This document shows positions 1-20,037 of a stretch of DNA of 64,000 bases, piece after piece. The notes beneath the pieces were generated by a model that saw only the letters and a program-made list of their open reading frames with translations, did not search any database and was not told the origin of the DNA. The number at the start of each line of letters is the position of its first letter. The stretch's first letter is position 1. The stretch spans positions 75,182-139,181 of the forward strand of contig QLIY01000267.1 in NCBI GenBank assembly GCA_003260075.1, given 5' to 3'. This stretch comes from Phallusia mammillata. Taxonomy: Eukaryota > Chordata > Ascidiacea > Phlebobranchia > Ascidiidae. The translations under genes were made by a program, and so were the position numbers.

Positions 1-166
1 ACTTCACGACAATCACAGTTTTTTTCCAAGTACAACTCTAAATATGGAAACAGGTTTCAAAGAAACAGAATCAGTCGATAATGCTATAGTTTCTGTAAAA
101 GCAAGCGATAAAACAAGACTTGATCGGTGTGCAGGTTTTGGGCGTCGTTACTTGCCAGACCTATAG
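1..166 (+). CDS. possible C-terminal exon of a gene entering from the left (partial)
   Basis: A frame is open from base 2 to a TAG at 164-166, giving up to 54 residues that end in FGRRYLPDL. The middle part is charged and Ser/Thr/Lys-rich, with ordinary codons. It has an internal ATG at 44, so it could also be a short standalone frame, but its position at the window edge fits a terminal exon. I recognise no domain. It could be chance; an upstream exon would settle it. Confidence 0.3.
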   Translation, partial: LHDNHSFFPSTTLNMETGFKETESVDNAIVSVKASDKTRLDRCAGFGRRYLPDL

Positions 167-1680
167 GCCCACGCGAACAGTCGGCGCTTCTCCACTTGTG
201 AGGTGATTTAGGTTAAATGTCGGTGGTTTTAGCTTGTTGTTGTTTTATCTTCATTTTATTGTTGTTTTAATGTTTGCTTTTATAGAAACTGCTGATTTCG
301 TTATATTTTGTGATTTTTTTCAATCAGCGTACTATTGGCGAATCGGGTGACAGTATACGCGAGGTAACAGCTATAGGGCGTGTTAAAAATAACAGTGCAT
401 GGTCAAAATTTGTTTGATGATGATGAGGCCTAGTATTGTAGATTATGGGTAGAATTAAACCGTTTAAAAAAGCGCACACAGGTTCGGACCGGGTAATTTG
501 CTCAAACCGGAGCAAAACCCGAACCCACAAACATAGATTTTTCAAACCTGAACCGAACCCGAACCCCTTAAAACAAAACAAAGTGAACCCAAACCAAACC
601 TGACCCAAAGACAAGCGGTTCGACTCCCTGTTTGCAAAATATTAAATAAATGTCAAACATCTTTGTTATTGTACCTTAGCCTGCTTTGTAGCCTACATTG
701 TCATTTTACCTTATGTGTGATGAATATTGATTTTTTGGACTGTAGGTTCAGAAATCAGAATTGAGATGAGAAAAAACATTGAATGAATATTGACTTCGTA
801 GTCTCGTGAAAGGTCGCATAATGTTACACATTTACCCGTCGAATCAGAAATATTTTTTTCGGTTGTTGTTATTCATAGGAAATAGGAATAGGCAATTGAC
901 TTAAATTAAAATTTGTGTTTAGCCTTTACTTATCAATGTCACATGCCAGGTGATTTTTTTACAGAGAAGTTGCATAACAACAAGAGTACAAAATGAAGTA
1001 ATAAACATTGTTCCGTTTTCGGTGTTGAATTGTAAGAGTTAAGCCAACAGAAAGAAGGAAATAGGTAACCAAGTTGACACATTTCACCATGCAATTATAC
1101 AATGAACAACATAAGACAAGAGCATAACAACAGTACATCAATACGACAAGAAATACAGAGGTGAGAGCGTGATGGGAAGGAATTTTATGGCAAATTGCTA
1201 TTTTTAAATTGTGTTATTTGATAACATCTCAAAGAAAGATCACACTGGAATCCCAGTGTGCTTTTTGACAATTTTCTCATTAGGTTTTTAATAATCTTTT
1301 TTGTGTATTTGTTTTGTTCTATTTTTTATGTTCCTTTCTGTTTTAAATGTAATCTTAAGGGTATGGCTGCTGCATCTTTCAGTAATGTGTTCTATTTATG
1401 CACATTACACATATCCTTACATTTGCGTATCTCAGCCATGAGGCTTTTGTAGCCATGTCCTAATTCTGTGCCGCTAGTGTAGTGTTTCTGTACTGTTATG
1501 TAATATTCTTTCACACGGTTTCAAAATTAATATAATACAAACAAAATACAATACTGCTATAAAGGTTTGAAGGCGTTCATCCCAACATTTATGCTGTATA
1601 TGAGCTAATTCAAAACATTGAAGACATCAACTTGCAAAGTCAGATTCGTGACCATGTAATTAATATTGAAGGTAAGTTAA
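167..1680. other. intergenic, no gene seen
   Basis: AT-rich non-coding sequence. Apart from a perfect 8-bp stem with a 4-base loop at 1241-1260 I see no gene or repeat with clear ends. Confidence 0.5.
1241..1260. other. short perfect inverted repeat
   Basis: CACACTGG, loop AATC, then CCAGTGTG, followed by a T-rich stretch. It would form an 8-bp hairpin in RNA or DNA. No adjacent gene is visible that it could terminate. Confidence 0.4.
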
Positions 1681-1683
1681 CAG

Positions 1684-2119
1684 TTAGTGGTGGGACGAGT
1701 ACCCGGTACTCGGTATCGATGGTATCGAACGATTTTAGGGGTATCAATACTCGTACTCGGTATCGAAATATTTTGTCTCAGTTTTCGATAGCAACGTGCG
1801 AGTACCGAAGGTCGATTTACACCATAAGAATATGGGCAACTTTATGCCAATATTTGCTTTGGACAGCATAAAATTGGAAAAAAGTTCCGCCAGGTTACGT
1901 ATATCTTTTTCGCTAGCTCGTGGAGATTACATTTTTCAGCATGTGTGTGTGCACGCCTGTACCCCGACCATGGCAGATAAATTAGCCAGTGATATACAAC
2001 TAAGTACAACACTACACCTAAGTACTCGGTAATCGTACTCGGTATCGAAGGTATATACATGTGGTACTCGTACTCGGTATCGGTACTCGCTTCAAAACCT
2101 GGTATCGTCCCATCACTAG
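1684..2119. mobile_element. inverted-repeat element rich in GGTACTCGGTATCG motifs
   Basis: The left end TAGTGGTGGGACGA and the reverse complement of the right end (TAGTGATGGGACGA) match in 12 of 14 bases. The interior repeats forms of GTACTCGGTATCG at both ends and in the middle. It has no coding capacity, so it looks like a non-autonomous DNA transposon. I could not find a clean target duplication. A partial copy starts near 2788 (CTAGTGATGGGATAAG). Confidence 0.55.
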
Positions 2120-2163
2120 AAGCTAGCCAACTGGAGTCTTTTTTGTTTAATAGGTCATAGTTA

Positions 2164-2165
<2 letters not shown>

Positions 2166-2260
<95 letters not shown>
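2166..2260. repeat. 95-base C homopolymer
   Basis: Uninterrupted C run. It is followed by a block (2261-2445) that recurs at 2536-2711, so it sits at the edge of a duplicated segment like the shorter C tracts in this half of the window. Confidence 0.9.
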
Positions 2261-2711
2261 TTATTTTTTAGGCAGAGAATAAATACATCCTATGAAAAAG
2301 AAAGCATTCAAAAAAATTTTTTGGTTTAGCTGTGAGGGTATTGTTTTTTTACCCCAACTTCAGCAATTTTTTTTTACCCCATTTGACTATATACTTTATT
2401 GGTGGGTGTAATCAGTGGCAAAAAAAGCATATGAAAACCGTTCACGCCCCCCCCCCCTCTTTTATGTGGCACATGCAATAACTGCAAAGTTTAAACAAAA
2501 AAACATTGTTGAGAAGCCCCCCCCCCGTTTATGGCTTATTTTTTAGGCAGAGAATAAATACATCCTATGAAAAACAAAGCATTCAAAAAAATTTTTTTGG
2601 TTTAGCTGTGAGGGTATTGCTTTTTTTACCCCAACTTCAGCAAAATGTTTTTTACCCCATTTGACAATATACTTTATTGGTGGGTGTAATAAGCACATGA
2701 AAACCGTTCAC
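2261..2711. repeat. direct duplication with two C tracts and a misplaced fragment
   Basis: 2261-2445 and 2536-2711 are near-identical. Between them lie C tracts at 2447-2457 and 2517-2526 that bracket about 59 bases. Those bases match 3518-3577, inside the hAT element further right. The arrangement reads as a scrambled assembly join, not a natural insertion. Confidence 0.75.
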
Positions 2712-2827
2712 CCTTTAGGGGCTAGCAGGGTTTGGGGGCGCATCTAGCAACAGGGTGGGGACAAACTACAGGTAAAAAGGAAAATCTAGTGATGGGATAA
2801 GTACCTGGTACTCGGTATCAAACTACC

Positions 2828-3030
2828 AATACAGTATGTTTTTATGTTTATATAAGACCAATATACGGAATACGGAATTTTTTTTCTTGCAACTCGCATA
2901 ACTTTAGTTGTAATTCGTTTTTTACCCCCCCCCCCAATACAGTATGTTTTTATGTTTATATAAGACCAATATACGGAATACGTAATTTTTTTCTTGCAAC
3001 TAGCAAAACTTTAGTTGTAATTCGTTTTTT
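2828..3030. repeat. direct duplication joined by C11
   Basis: 2828-2924 and 2936-3030 are near-identical (a few substitutions or indels), joined by Cs at 2925-2935. Confidence 0.8.
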
Positions 3031-3475
3031 TTAGACCAAATGATTCTTTGTGCACAAACACTAACCTCCATCTCTTGATTGCATTGCTCCTCTTTTAACT
3101 CCCCTAGATAAAAGGGCATGTTCTCCTCCTGCTCCTGGCTGAGCACCAAGTTGCTTTACATCCCCACCTCCAGGTCGAAGTGGGGGACCACGGGAGTCGC
3201 CTGTTAAAATTGTTTTTTATCATAGGCAAAAAGTAAATCAGCATGCTTTTTTTAGATCTGGAGTTAAAGCATGCTTTTGGCCGAATTCATTGTATTCCGA
3301 ATCAAAAAAATCATGTAGCTCTGTACTTAAATGTTTTCCTCTAAAGTTTTTAGTCCCAAAAAGTAAACCGTTTTTTAAAATTATGTACACTTGTCAAACT
3401 AATAAATGTAAAAATATATATGCTGTTTTTTGTTTAAAAATCATATCACTGTAAGCAGTCCACAATATACTATAT

Positions 3476-4085
3476 CAGGGGTGGCAAAATTGCGGCTCTT
3501 TGAGCCTTTGATTGCAGCTCTTTTATGTGGCACATGCAATAACTGCAAAGTTTAAACAAAAAAACGTTGTTGAGAAGCTGCAAAAAAAAAGATAAACAGG
3601 AAAATGTAACTTTTAAAACAGAATGGGAGAATTTTTCTTTGATAATGGAGGTAAACCTGTGTGTCTTATTTGTTCAGCTTCGCTCAATCATTACAAAACT
3701 AGTAACTTGAAGCTGCATTGCGAAGCTAAACACAAAAACTTTCCCATCATATCAGCTTAATTTCAAACACCTTGCAGCCCAGGTGGAGACACACAGCAGC
3801 CCCCCCCCCTCTTATTTGTCCAGCTTCGCTCAATCATTACAAAACTAGTAACTTGAAGCAGCATTACGAAGCTAAACACAAAAACTTTCCCATCATATCA
3901 GCTTAATTTTAAACACCTTGCAGCCCAGGTGGAGACACACAGCAACACCACACAATAATCATTATTTGATAGCGTAGACTTTATTGTAAGTGAATAAATT
4001 CGTTTTTGATTTTTTTCTTGCGGCTCTTTTAAAACTTAGATTTGTGATATGCGACTCGAGCATGAAGCAGGTCTGGCCACCCCTG
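3476..4085 (+). mobile_element. hAT-type element with BED-like zinc-finger remnant
   Basis: The ends are CAGGGGTGGCAAAATTG and, at the right, CTGGCCACCCCTG. They are flanked by the 8-bp duplication TACTATAT at 3468-3475 and 4086-4093, the hallmark of hAT transposition. A frame near 3620-3750 encodes a C-x2-C ... H-x4-H pattern (CLIC, then LHCEAKH), like the N-terminal zinc finger found in many hAT transposases and their domesticated relatives. No catalytic domain follows, so the element is defective. A C10 tract (3800-3809) with flanking duplication lies inside it. Confidence 0.8.
3664..3946. repeat. direct duplication joined by C10 inside the hAT element
   Basis: 3664-3800 and 3810-3946 are near-identical, with a C tract at 3800-3809. 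It duplicates part of the zinc-finger frame and makes the element look longer than it probably is. Confidence 0.75.
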
Positions 4086-4135
4086 TACTATATGTACATA
4101 ACAAACACATGTGCAAATCAACTGATTCGAATAAA

Positions 4136-4145
4136 CCCCCCCCCC
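4136..4145. repeat. C10 tract
   Basis: C10 just right of the hAT element. I do not see an obvious duplicated flank here. Confidence 0.7.
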
Positions 4146-4238
4146 AATAGAGAGAAGACATTTCAGAGAGTTAAATTACTACCCATTTAGAACAATGCTT
4201 AAAATTTATTGTGACAAATCAACCCGTTTTTAAGTGAT

Positions 4239-4520
4239 GGTACTAAATACTGCATGATAGCTCATGTTACCACATGTTATCACATGACAGGAAGATGTAA
4301 AGGACTTGAATATGCTTATATGAAAATATAATTTTGCAGACTTTCGGAAGTGCTAACGGTTAGAACTATTCAGGTTGGGTGAGGGTTTGTAAATTAAATA
4401 ACACCAGAATCTGGTTTATTTTACTCTTGTTGGGCTTGTATTTCCACATTTCACATACAATGCAGTATTTTAAGTGGAATAACATGGGGTAACATGTGAT
4501 CACATGTGGTATTTAGTACC
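4239..4520. mobile_element. 282-bp inverted-repeat element with ~16-bp flanking duplication
   Basis: It begins GGTACTAAATAC and ends GTATTTAGTACC, a perfect 12-bp inverted repeat extended by imperfect CATGTTACC / CACATG motifs. On each side is ACCC(G)TTTTTAAGTGAT, at 4222-4238 and 4521-4536, differing by one base. No coding capacity. It is a MITE-like element, but the flanking duplication is longer than the 2-10 bp usual for TIR transposons. Confidence 0.65.
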
Positions 4521-5654
4521 ACCCTTTTTAAGTGATGCATTTTTGTGCTAACATCTGTCTGTATTGTTTAATGTTATTCATAAACGTAGAAAAAAATCAA
4601 ACTAAAATCCAAAGATTTAAACTCATCAAAGTTTTACAGTACAAGTTAGATTCTGGTTACAGAAACTCCCATAATTAAGTACAGTGCACAACATGTGGCT
4701 TACCATCAGTTGGAACACCACGTGCACGACCCCTTGCTCTTCCTCTGGCTCTTTGTTCTGGTTCCATTTACAATCTTGTAGTTTATCTACAATCGTGTTT
4801 AAGATTAGATTTTGAAAAAGTTCTCAAACAAGTAATCTTGCTATATATGAATTTTACATGAAAAGTCCGATACTAGTACAGACTATCAAGAAACAGTAAA
4901 AAAAGTGCTCAATTGGAATAAAATATGGAATATAAACACGACCTAGAATTTTGCAATTAGTACGTAGAAAAATATTTGTAAACAGAGGACACATTACAGT
5001 CAAGGCGGCAAGTTTAAATTTATTAACCAAAGAAAAAGGGTTATTTGTGGAAGGGGTAATATAAATCTGCATTTATCCACACATGTTATCTGATTACCAC
5101 AGATACATCATGACAACAAAAAACGTTCACCTACCTTCCTCCTCGGCGGACAAAATGAACGTCAAGATGAAAAAACATGCCTTACGTGTGACGTAATAAA
5201 TCAGCTGTTTACATATGATTTCTATGAAACTTATATGTCAGGGCTGAAATGTTATTATCATTAACACTAAAATAATTTGTTAAAATCCTTAAACATAAGA
5301 AAAGTTATGAACATACCTAAAGATTTAGTTGCATTGCTAAAGTATTTGTTGTGGTGGAACGGATTTTTAGGCAACATGAATCAGTTTTTAGAACTGTGGC
5401 AAATTTCGTTATTGTGTAGTTCCATAGGCTAAAAATATTTGCAAAAATAAAAAGGCCTACATCACTCCACAATAAAAAAACGTTTTCCATGGTAGGCTAC
5501 CATTTAGTGCAGGGCTTCTCAAACTGTGGGTCGCGACCCAAATTGGGGTCAATTTTGGGGTCGCGAAACATTTTGCGTTATTATGTCAGTCACAATAAAT
5601 GGTATACGTGCGCACATTTATAGTTTCCACATTATTACCGTGTAGAGGCTATAC

Positions 5655-5667
5655 CAGGGGTGCACAG

Positions 5668-5749
<82 letters not shown>

Positions 5750-6040
5750 TGACGTAAATAAAAACTCTTTTGCCAAATATTTTGATTTTCAAACTACTCT
5801 AAACACATTTTGTGGAACTTGAAAGAGTATTACCAGTCTAGTAGGAATATGTGCCAGACTTTTTATGCCTATTGTGTGCAAACAATGCGAAAAACCAAAA
5901 ACCACAAGCATCACAATATAAATTGACGTCATAATCAATTTGTGTATTAAGTTAGAAATTAATTTAGGCTTTTCAGGCGCCATTAGATGGTATATATAGA
6001 TATATATGCGGTCGACATAGCAAAAGGTTGTGTACCCCTG
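5655..6040. mobile_element. hAT-like element nested inside another
   Basis: Ends CAGGGGTGCACAGCC and GGTTGTGTACCCCTG, flanked by GGCTATAC (5647-5654) and AGCTATAC (6041-6048), 7 of 8 identical. It carries an 81-base C run at 5668-5748 close to its left end. Confidence 0.75.
5668..5748. repeat. 81-base C homopolymer
   Basis: Uninterrupted C run just inside the nested hAT-like element. Confidence 0.9.
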
Positions 6041-6127
6041 AGCTATACTCATCAAGGGGTCGCGTAGAAATTTCTGTTTACAAATGGGGTCGCAGAGCAA
6101 GAAAGTTTGAGTAGCCCTGATTTAGTG

Positions 6128-7641
6128 CACCCTCTTGCCCTTACGTGCCGGCGCCCATCGCTATATCGTCCCAAAATTTTAACCATACTGTACAGTGTAA
6201 CAAAAAAATATATAGTGTTCTTTGAACTCAGCCGCAGAAACAAAACAACTATAACAGGTTACGTCATAAAGCACAAAAAGGCAAAGTATTAAAGATGATC
6301 AAGAAAACATCATATGCAGTAGCCTTCGTGCACATTCCGGATTGGTTCAGTTTACTTTTATGATCCTACCTTGATAAAACACAAATTGTTGAAAACTCTA
6401 TCCAGAAGCTATCAGGTTTCAGCAACCTTATTGAAATCGCTTCTTATGACTATTTGTACCATGTAATACTGCAACATAATATCCATTCTATAATTTTATT
6501 ACAAATGCTATATAAGAGGGTGGCAACACAATAATGAGAATGTCTCGAAGTAGTACGATTAAGTATTATCGTCTAAAAAAGGTAACGCACGGAACAGTAT
6601 ATGGCAAAATGAACAATTCGTGATTTTGTGCACTGTAACAAAACAATTTTTGGACTTATACAAAAGCTATCGCTGATACTAGATTTGTATCTCCTATAAT
6701 CTCATCATCACTATTGCACGCAAACATCATTGGGGTGTGGCTAAACAAGCTATGGCCCTTTTGTCTGGACGTTAAGGTAATTAGGGTCAATAATGGCTTT
6801 CTTAAAAAAAACATAGAGTGCAGATAACATTAGCTAACGGATGTGGTATATATAATTGGAGGAAAAGAACAATTTTACTTTTCACACGGCAATCGGTGCG
6901 AGTTTTAGTACAATGATCAAAAATTACCACGGATAATGTAGTAACTTTTTTGAAAAAGAAACTGGAACAAAAACACTAAAATTCAAAAACGTGTAACTGT
7001 TAATATATAGCCCGATTTCGTTTCAACCGCAGTCTCAATTGTTAAATCCAGAATATCTGCAGTGAAAGCAAAATCCGAAACCATATCGCAAGTAGTCTAG
7101 ACATAAAAAAATGTTCGTCCACTTCCGAATGGCAGTTAAAAAACACGAAAAATTATTTAGGTGTTATCAAGTTGTTGAAAAATACTAGGGACAGAGCAAT
7201 AAGGAAACTTTATTTTAGGAACAAAAATGACAATTTCAGTTAGCTACTTGAGTAGGCCGGTTCGGCGTTCCAATGTCATATCCGCAAAATTTATAAAAAG
7301 GTTTTATTAAACACCATTTTGAATAGCGATAGAAAAACGAAATCAATTAGGCATTGATATTGTTAATATTCGACCTAAAATGGTAGAAAAACAAAAACTT
7401 TTAAATATGTCAAACAAAACAATTAACACTATAAGGGTGTTAAAAACAAAAAAGACCATAGATTCTGATAAAAAAGGAATCCCGTATGAATAGTATATGT
7501 GCATAAACTTTTTAAAATCCGACCCGAATCTTTATGTCGCGACACAATCAATTGCAAACTACAGACTGGCACTAAATCCACGTGATTTGCAACAGGTAAA
7601 CTCATTGGTAATATATAGCACTGTCCGATAGGCTGGTGACG
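6128..7641. other. intergenic, downstream of the kinase gene
   Basis: AT-rich and without a credible frame. It should contain the 3' UTR and poly(A) site of the minus-strand kinase; TTTATT at about 7303-7308 would read AATAAA on that strand, but it is one of several candidates. Confidence 0.4.
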
Positions 7642-16642
<9,001 letters not shown>

Positions 16643-17692
16643 GATAACAGAAAAACACTAAAAATCGAGTTAAGAGGCAGTTAAACAAGATAACAGAAAA
16701 CACCAAAATTCAAGTTGAATGCACATATTGTTCACTCACTGAAGTAAGGATTCGTTCCTTTCTATTTACAACTACCTGATACAGCGTTTACGTAACGGCA
16801 AATAAATGTAATCTCCATTATAAACCCACAATATTTAGACAAGCACTGCCAAGTGCCTTTAACACTATGCGAGACAAGAATTGTAAAAACTAACTCTGTG
16901 GACCACAGTCTGCCGTACTTCAGCAAACCAACTAATTTAAATGCTTAGTACCAAACAGAGCTGTCAGAGTAGTTCATAGCTTTCCACGCGCACGTAATTA
17001 CTTTATCATCCTCAAAGGTTAAAAATACGACAAAACTACAGCTAACCGCGTAAAAATACCCCGGCAACAACGTGAATCTAACCATCCAAAAATTCCACGA
17101 CTTGCTTTGGAAAACCACGCTGTAGACAAATTCCAACGCACAGAGAACATGACCGTGCTCTCCTTTTTCTCTGCACTCCCTCCGACTGTGAAACGACAAC
17201 AGCGGCTTGCCGCAACGGGTGATGCCATATACCGTCTGGTTTATTTGCTTTGGACTAATTTACACGAAACGTTTTCTATAACTTAACATGGTCGGTTTAA
17301 AAATATATCGACTACTCGAATTACCACTTTACCATGTTTCAGAGTAAATTTAGAAAACCTACTTGCAACAAATGTTAAGGCTCGATTTCGATGGTTTAAA
17401 CTGACGTACTTAAGTCAAGAATGTCTAATCAGACCCATTACAAAATGTTTTTTAAGAACTTGCCCAAAAACACAACAGGCCAAGCACAGTTGCTCAGCAG
17501 CTTTAATCTTAATCCCTCAAACGAGAAAGCCCAATGCACAGCCATTGACGTCATATACGTAACAAAGAAAACACAAGATGCCTCGCTGGTTGGGGTGAAT
17601 TAGTTCTCAATGATCGCCCAAAATGCCCTTTAAACCGAACAAGGCAAAACATTTCTTACCAATTTGGAATATTTAAGTATATCGGAGCAGCC

Positions 17693-17796
17693 ATTAAGGT
17701 GTTTACTAATTGTTTTGATAATAGCCACCCTCCGAATCTTGTGTACAAGCAGATAAAGCCGAAAAAGAAAAAAAAAATCATAGGCAAATTTTTAAA

Positions 17797-17895
<99 letters not shown>

Positions 17896-18000
17896 AGCCA
17901 TTAAGGTATTTACTAATCGTTTTGATAATAGCCACCCTCCGAATATTGTGTACAAGCAGATAAAGCCGAAAAAAGTTCATTTCATAGGCAAATTTTTAAA
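17693..18000. repeat. direct duplication joined by a 98-base C run
   Basis: 17693-17796 and 17896-18000 are near-identical. The C run is 17798-17895. This shows that the very long C runs occupy the same kind of junction as the 10-base ones. The poly-Pro and poly-Gly frames through it are artefacts. Confidence 0.9.
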
Positions 18001-18402
18001 TATGCTTCTGAAGGTTTCGTTAATGTTCTTACAGCGAAAAAAGGCCAATAGCGTTGAAGTGCTGCTCCTCTCTAGCCAGACAACAAAGCTAAATAATTGA
18101 ACACAAACATCGCACCTAAAGCTGGGGTGCCGTGTTTGCGCAGTCCCTTGCAGGACAGCCAGCTCTTGTCATGTCTTGTCTTGTCGGCGAACATAAAAAA
18201 TGGTTTGGCATACCGCAGTTAATGAGAAGAGCAGAACGGGCTTAATAAAACTCGAGTATCTAAGGACTTGGCGCACACAATTTTCATTTCGTCCGAGTAA
18301 ATAAATTTAAAAATAAAAATTCTTTGTTTACAATAGTCCATCCACATTTAGTAGCGTTGGCCACATAGCAAGTATTTTGCACCTTTTATGGCAAAGTGGT
18401 TT

Positions 18403-18625
18403 GGCGGATGTAATATATTGTAGTGAAATCATGCGCCAAACTTATAAAAAAACAAATATATTTTAGTAATGCACTTAAACAACAAGTGTACTCCGGTGGC
18501 CGTTTGGCAGCCCCCCCCCCGCGGATGTAATATATTGTAGTGAAATCATGCGCCAAACTTATAAAAAACAAATATATTTTAGTAATGCACTTAAACAACA
18601 AGTGTACACCGGTGGCCGTTTGGCA
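18403..18625. repeat. direct duplication joined by C10
   Basis: 18403-18509 and 18521-18625 are near-identical; C tract 18511-18520. Confidence 0.85.
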
Positions 18626-18709
18626 TGGGTATATCGGGCGCAAAGTCAAGTTTTTTTGTAATGCAAGACCCAGTAGGGGGTTTCTTTCCTTACGTACGTA
18701 ATTAAGAAA

Positions 18710-19820
18710 CTATAATTTACCGGATGTTTGTCCATGTCTTTTAGTGGCATCAATGCGGGTAAAACGTTGCTCTTCTTTTCGCGCCGAATCCGCTTGCTGA
18801 GAACATGAAAAATACGTTTTAAACATAGACCCTTTCGACTACTTTGTTACCACCCCTTAAAAAGCAAAGTGTTTTATTGTGTTCCTTATTCTTGGTGTTG
18901 CACTGAATATTTCTTGATTTGGCAACTTTTTACTAAAGATTATCCGTTTTTTTTAAGTTTGCAGAAAAGCAGCGATTTTCAGCACTAATGTTGCGCGTAT
19001 TAAATATGCACCACCCCCCCCCCCACTGAATATTTCTTGATTTGGCAACTTTTTACTAAAGATTATCCGTTATTTTTTAAGTTTGCAGAAAAGCAGCGAT
19101 TTACAGCACTAATGTTGCGCGTATTAAATCAAGTGGGGTTTAATCTAAAGATTCTAGAGTAATATGCACCGCGTGTTGCTTTTGTGTGCTTTGGGTAGCG
19201 AGACTATAAGGATCAATAACTTGCCTTTTTTCCATGTTCTTGTATGAACGTGAATTCATCATGACCTGTCACTGGGATAAAAATCGCAACAATTTTAATG
19301 CATTAATATGACATTTCCTAACAGTTTTCTGAAAACAAAGCATAGGTTACATCAATGAGTAAAATAGAGAAGTAAATATGATAGGAAGAATATGTAAAAT
19401 ACTTCGCTCAATCACTTTTTGGGCTTTGAAATCGTTTAAAGTTAAAACTTTTTCTCTCAGGTGTGTCGAACGACCCTGAAATATTTACTGACAAATCAGC
19501 CTTTGCGCGAATAGAATCGATGTCTTTTGACATTCGCCTGCTGGCCGCATTTTGTATCTCAACTTCAGACTACTAATCTGTGCGAGCAAATATTTGCTGA
19601 ATGTTCTAAAATGTTATTGGCATGTCATTAAATATTATAACTTTACAAATCTGTATAAATTTTTCCCCCCCCCCTTTGTATCTCAACTTCAGACTACTAA
19701 TCTGTGCGAGCAAATATTTGCTTAATGTTCTAAAATGTTATTGGCATGTCATTAAATATTAAAACTTTACAAATCTGTATAAATTTCTTGTTTAACAACC
19801 TGACCAGCTAGCACAGCCAT
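18710..19820 (-). CDS. uncharacterised 77-residue charged protein, four exons (predicted)
   Basis: Minus-strand exons 19800-19820, 19489-19569, 19221-19265 and 18710-18796 give ATG to TAG in one frame. Each junction is phase 0 with GT donors and AG acceptors. The product starts MAVLAGQ, continues with a helical charged segment (ASRRMSKDIDSIRAKADLS), a basic stretch (RSYKNMEKRQ) and ends GQTSGKL. It is rich in Arg, Lys, Asp, Ser and Gln and has no signal peptide or membrane segment. I do not recognise a family. The model rests on splice logic and composition only. The acceptor at 19570 could be placed differently, and two introns hold C-tract duplications. Confidence 0.45.
18901..19129. repeat. 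direct duplication joined by C11
   Basis: 18901-19005 and 19025-19129 are near-identical; C tract 19014-19024. It lies in an intron of the small four-exon model. Confidence 0.85.
19550..19788. repeat. direct duplication joined by C10, touching a predicted exon
   Basis: 19550-19664 and 19675-19788 are near-identical; C tract 19665-19674. The duplicated block includes the 5' end of the predicted exon 19489-19569, so a second partial exon copy appears near 19675-19690. Confidence 0.8.
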
Positions 19821-19972
19821 TTTGCCCTCGCCTTTAAAAAATGGTACAACAGGTGTTTTTCACCACACGTCAGTCGGGCGAATCACAAAATCAATGGCTG
19901 CATAGGCGTTAACTCGATGCGGATGTACCTTGCGCACGCATGCAGTTTTCTGGTGACGAGAATCATTGCTAA

Positions 19973-19974
<2 letters not shown>

Positions 19975-20037
<63 letters not shown>
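19975..20037. repeat. 63-base C homopolymer
   Basis: Uninterrupted C run; flanks not evidently duplicated. Confidence 0.9.

Larger units (their letters stand above)
5510..6119. mobile_element. hAT-type non-autonomous element (outer copy of a nest)
   Basis: The left end CAGGGCTTCTCAAACTGTGG and right end AAAGTTTGAGTAGCCCTG form an imperfect inverted repeat. An exact 8-bp duplication ATTTAGTG lies at 5502-5509 and 6120-6127. GGGGTCGCG motifs lie inside each end. There is no transposase. A second element is inserted within it at 5655-6040. Confidence 0.85.
16643..18709. other. intergenic between kinase and small gene
   Basis: Upstream region of the kinase. Contains two C-tract duplications (17693-18000 and 18403-18625). 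Short open frames occur, but none has splice context or recognisable sequence. Confidence 0.4.

Noticed and set aside
16945-17228. Two overlapping minus-strand frames upstream of the kinase
   Set aside because: Overlapping frames in a GC-richer patch; neither shows a domain. Could be 5' leader sequence.
17656-18100. Long poly-proline/poly-glycine frames
   Set aside because: They are translations of the C homopolymer at a duplication junction, with no real coding sequence on either side.
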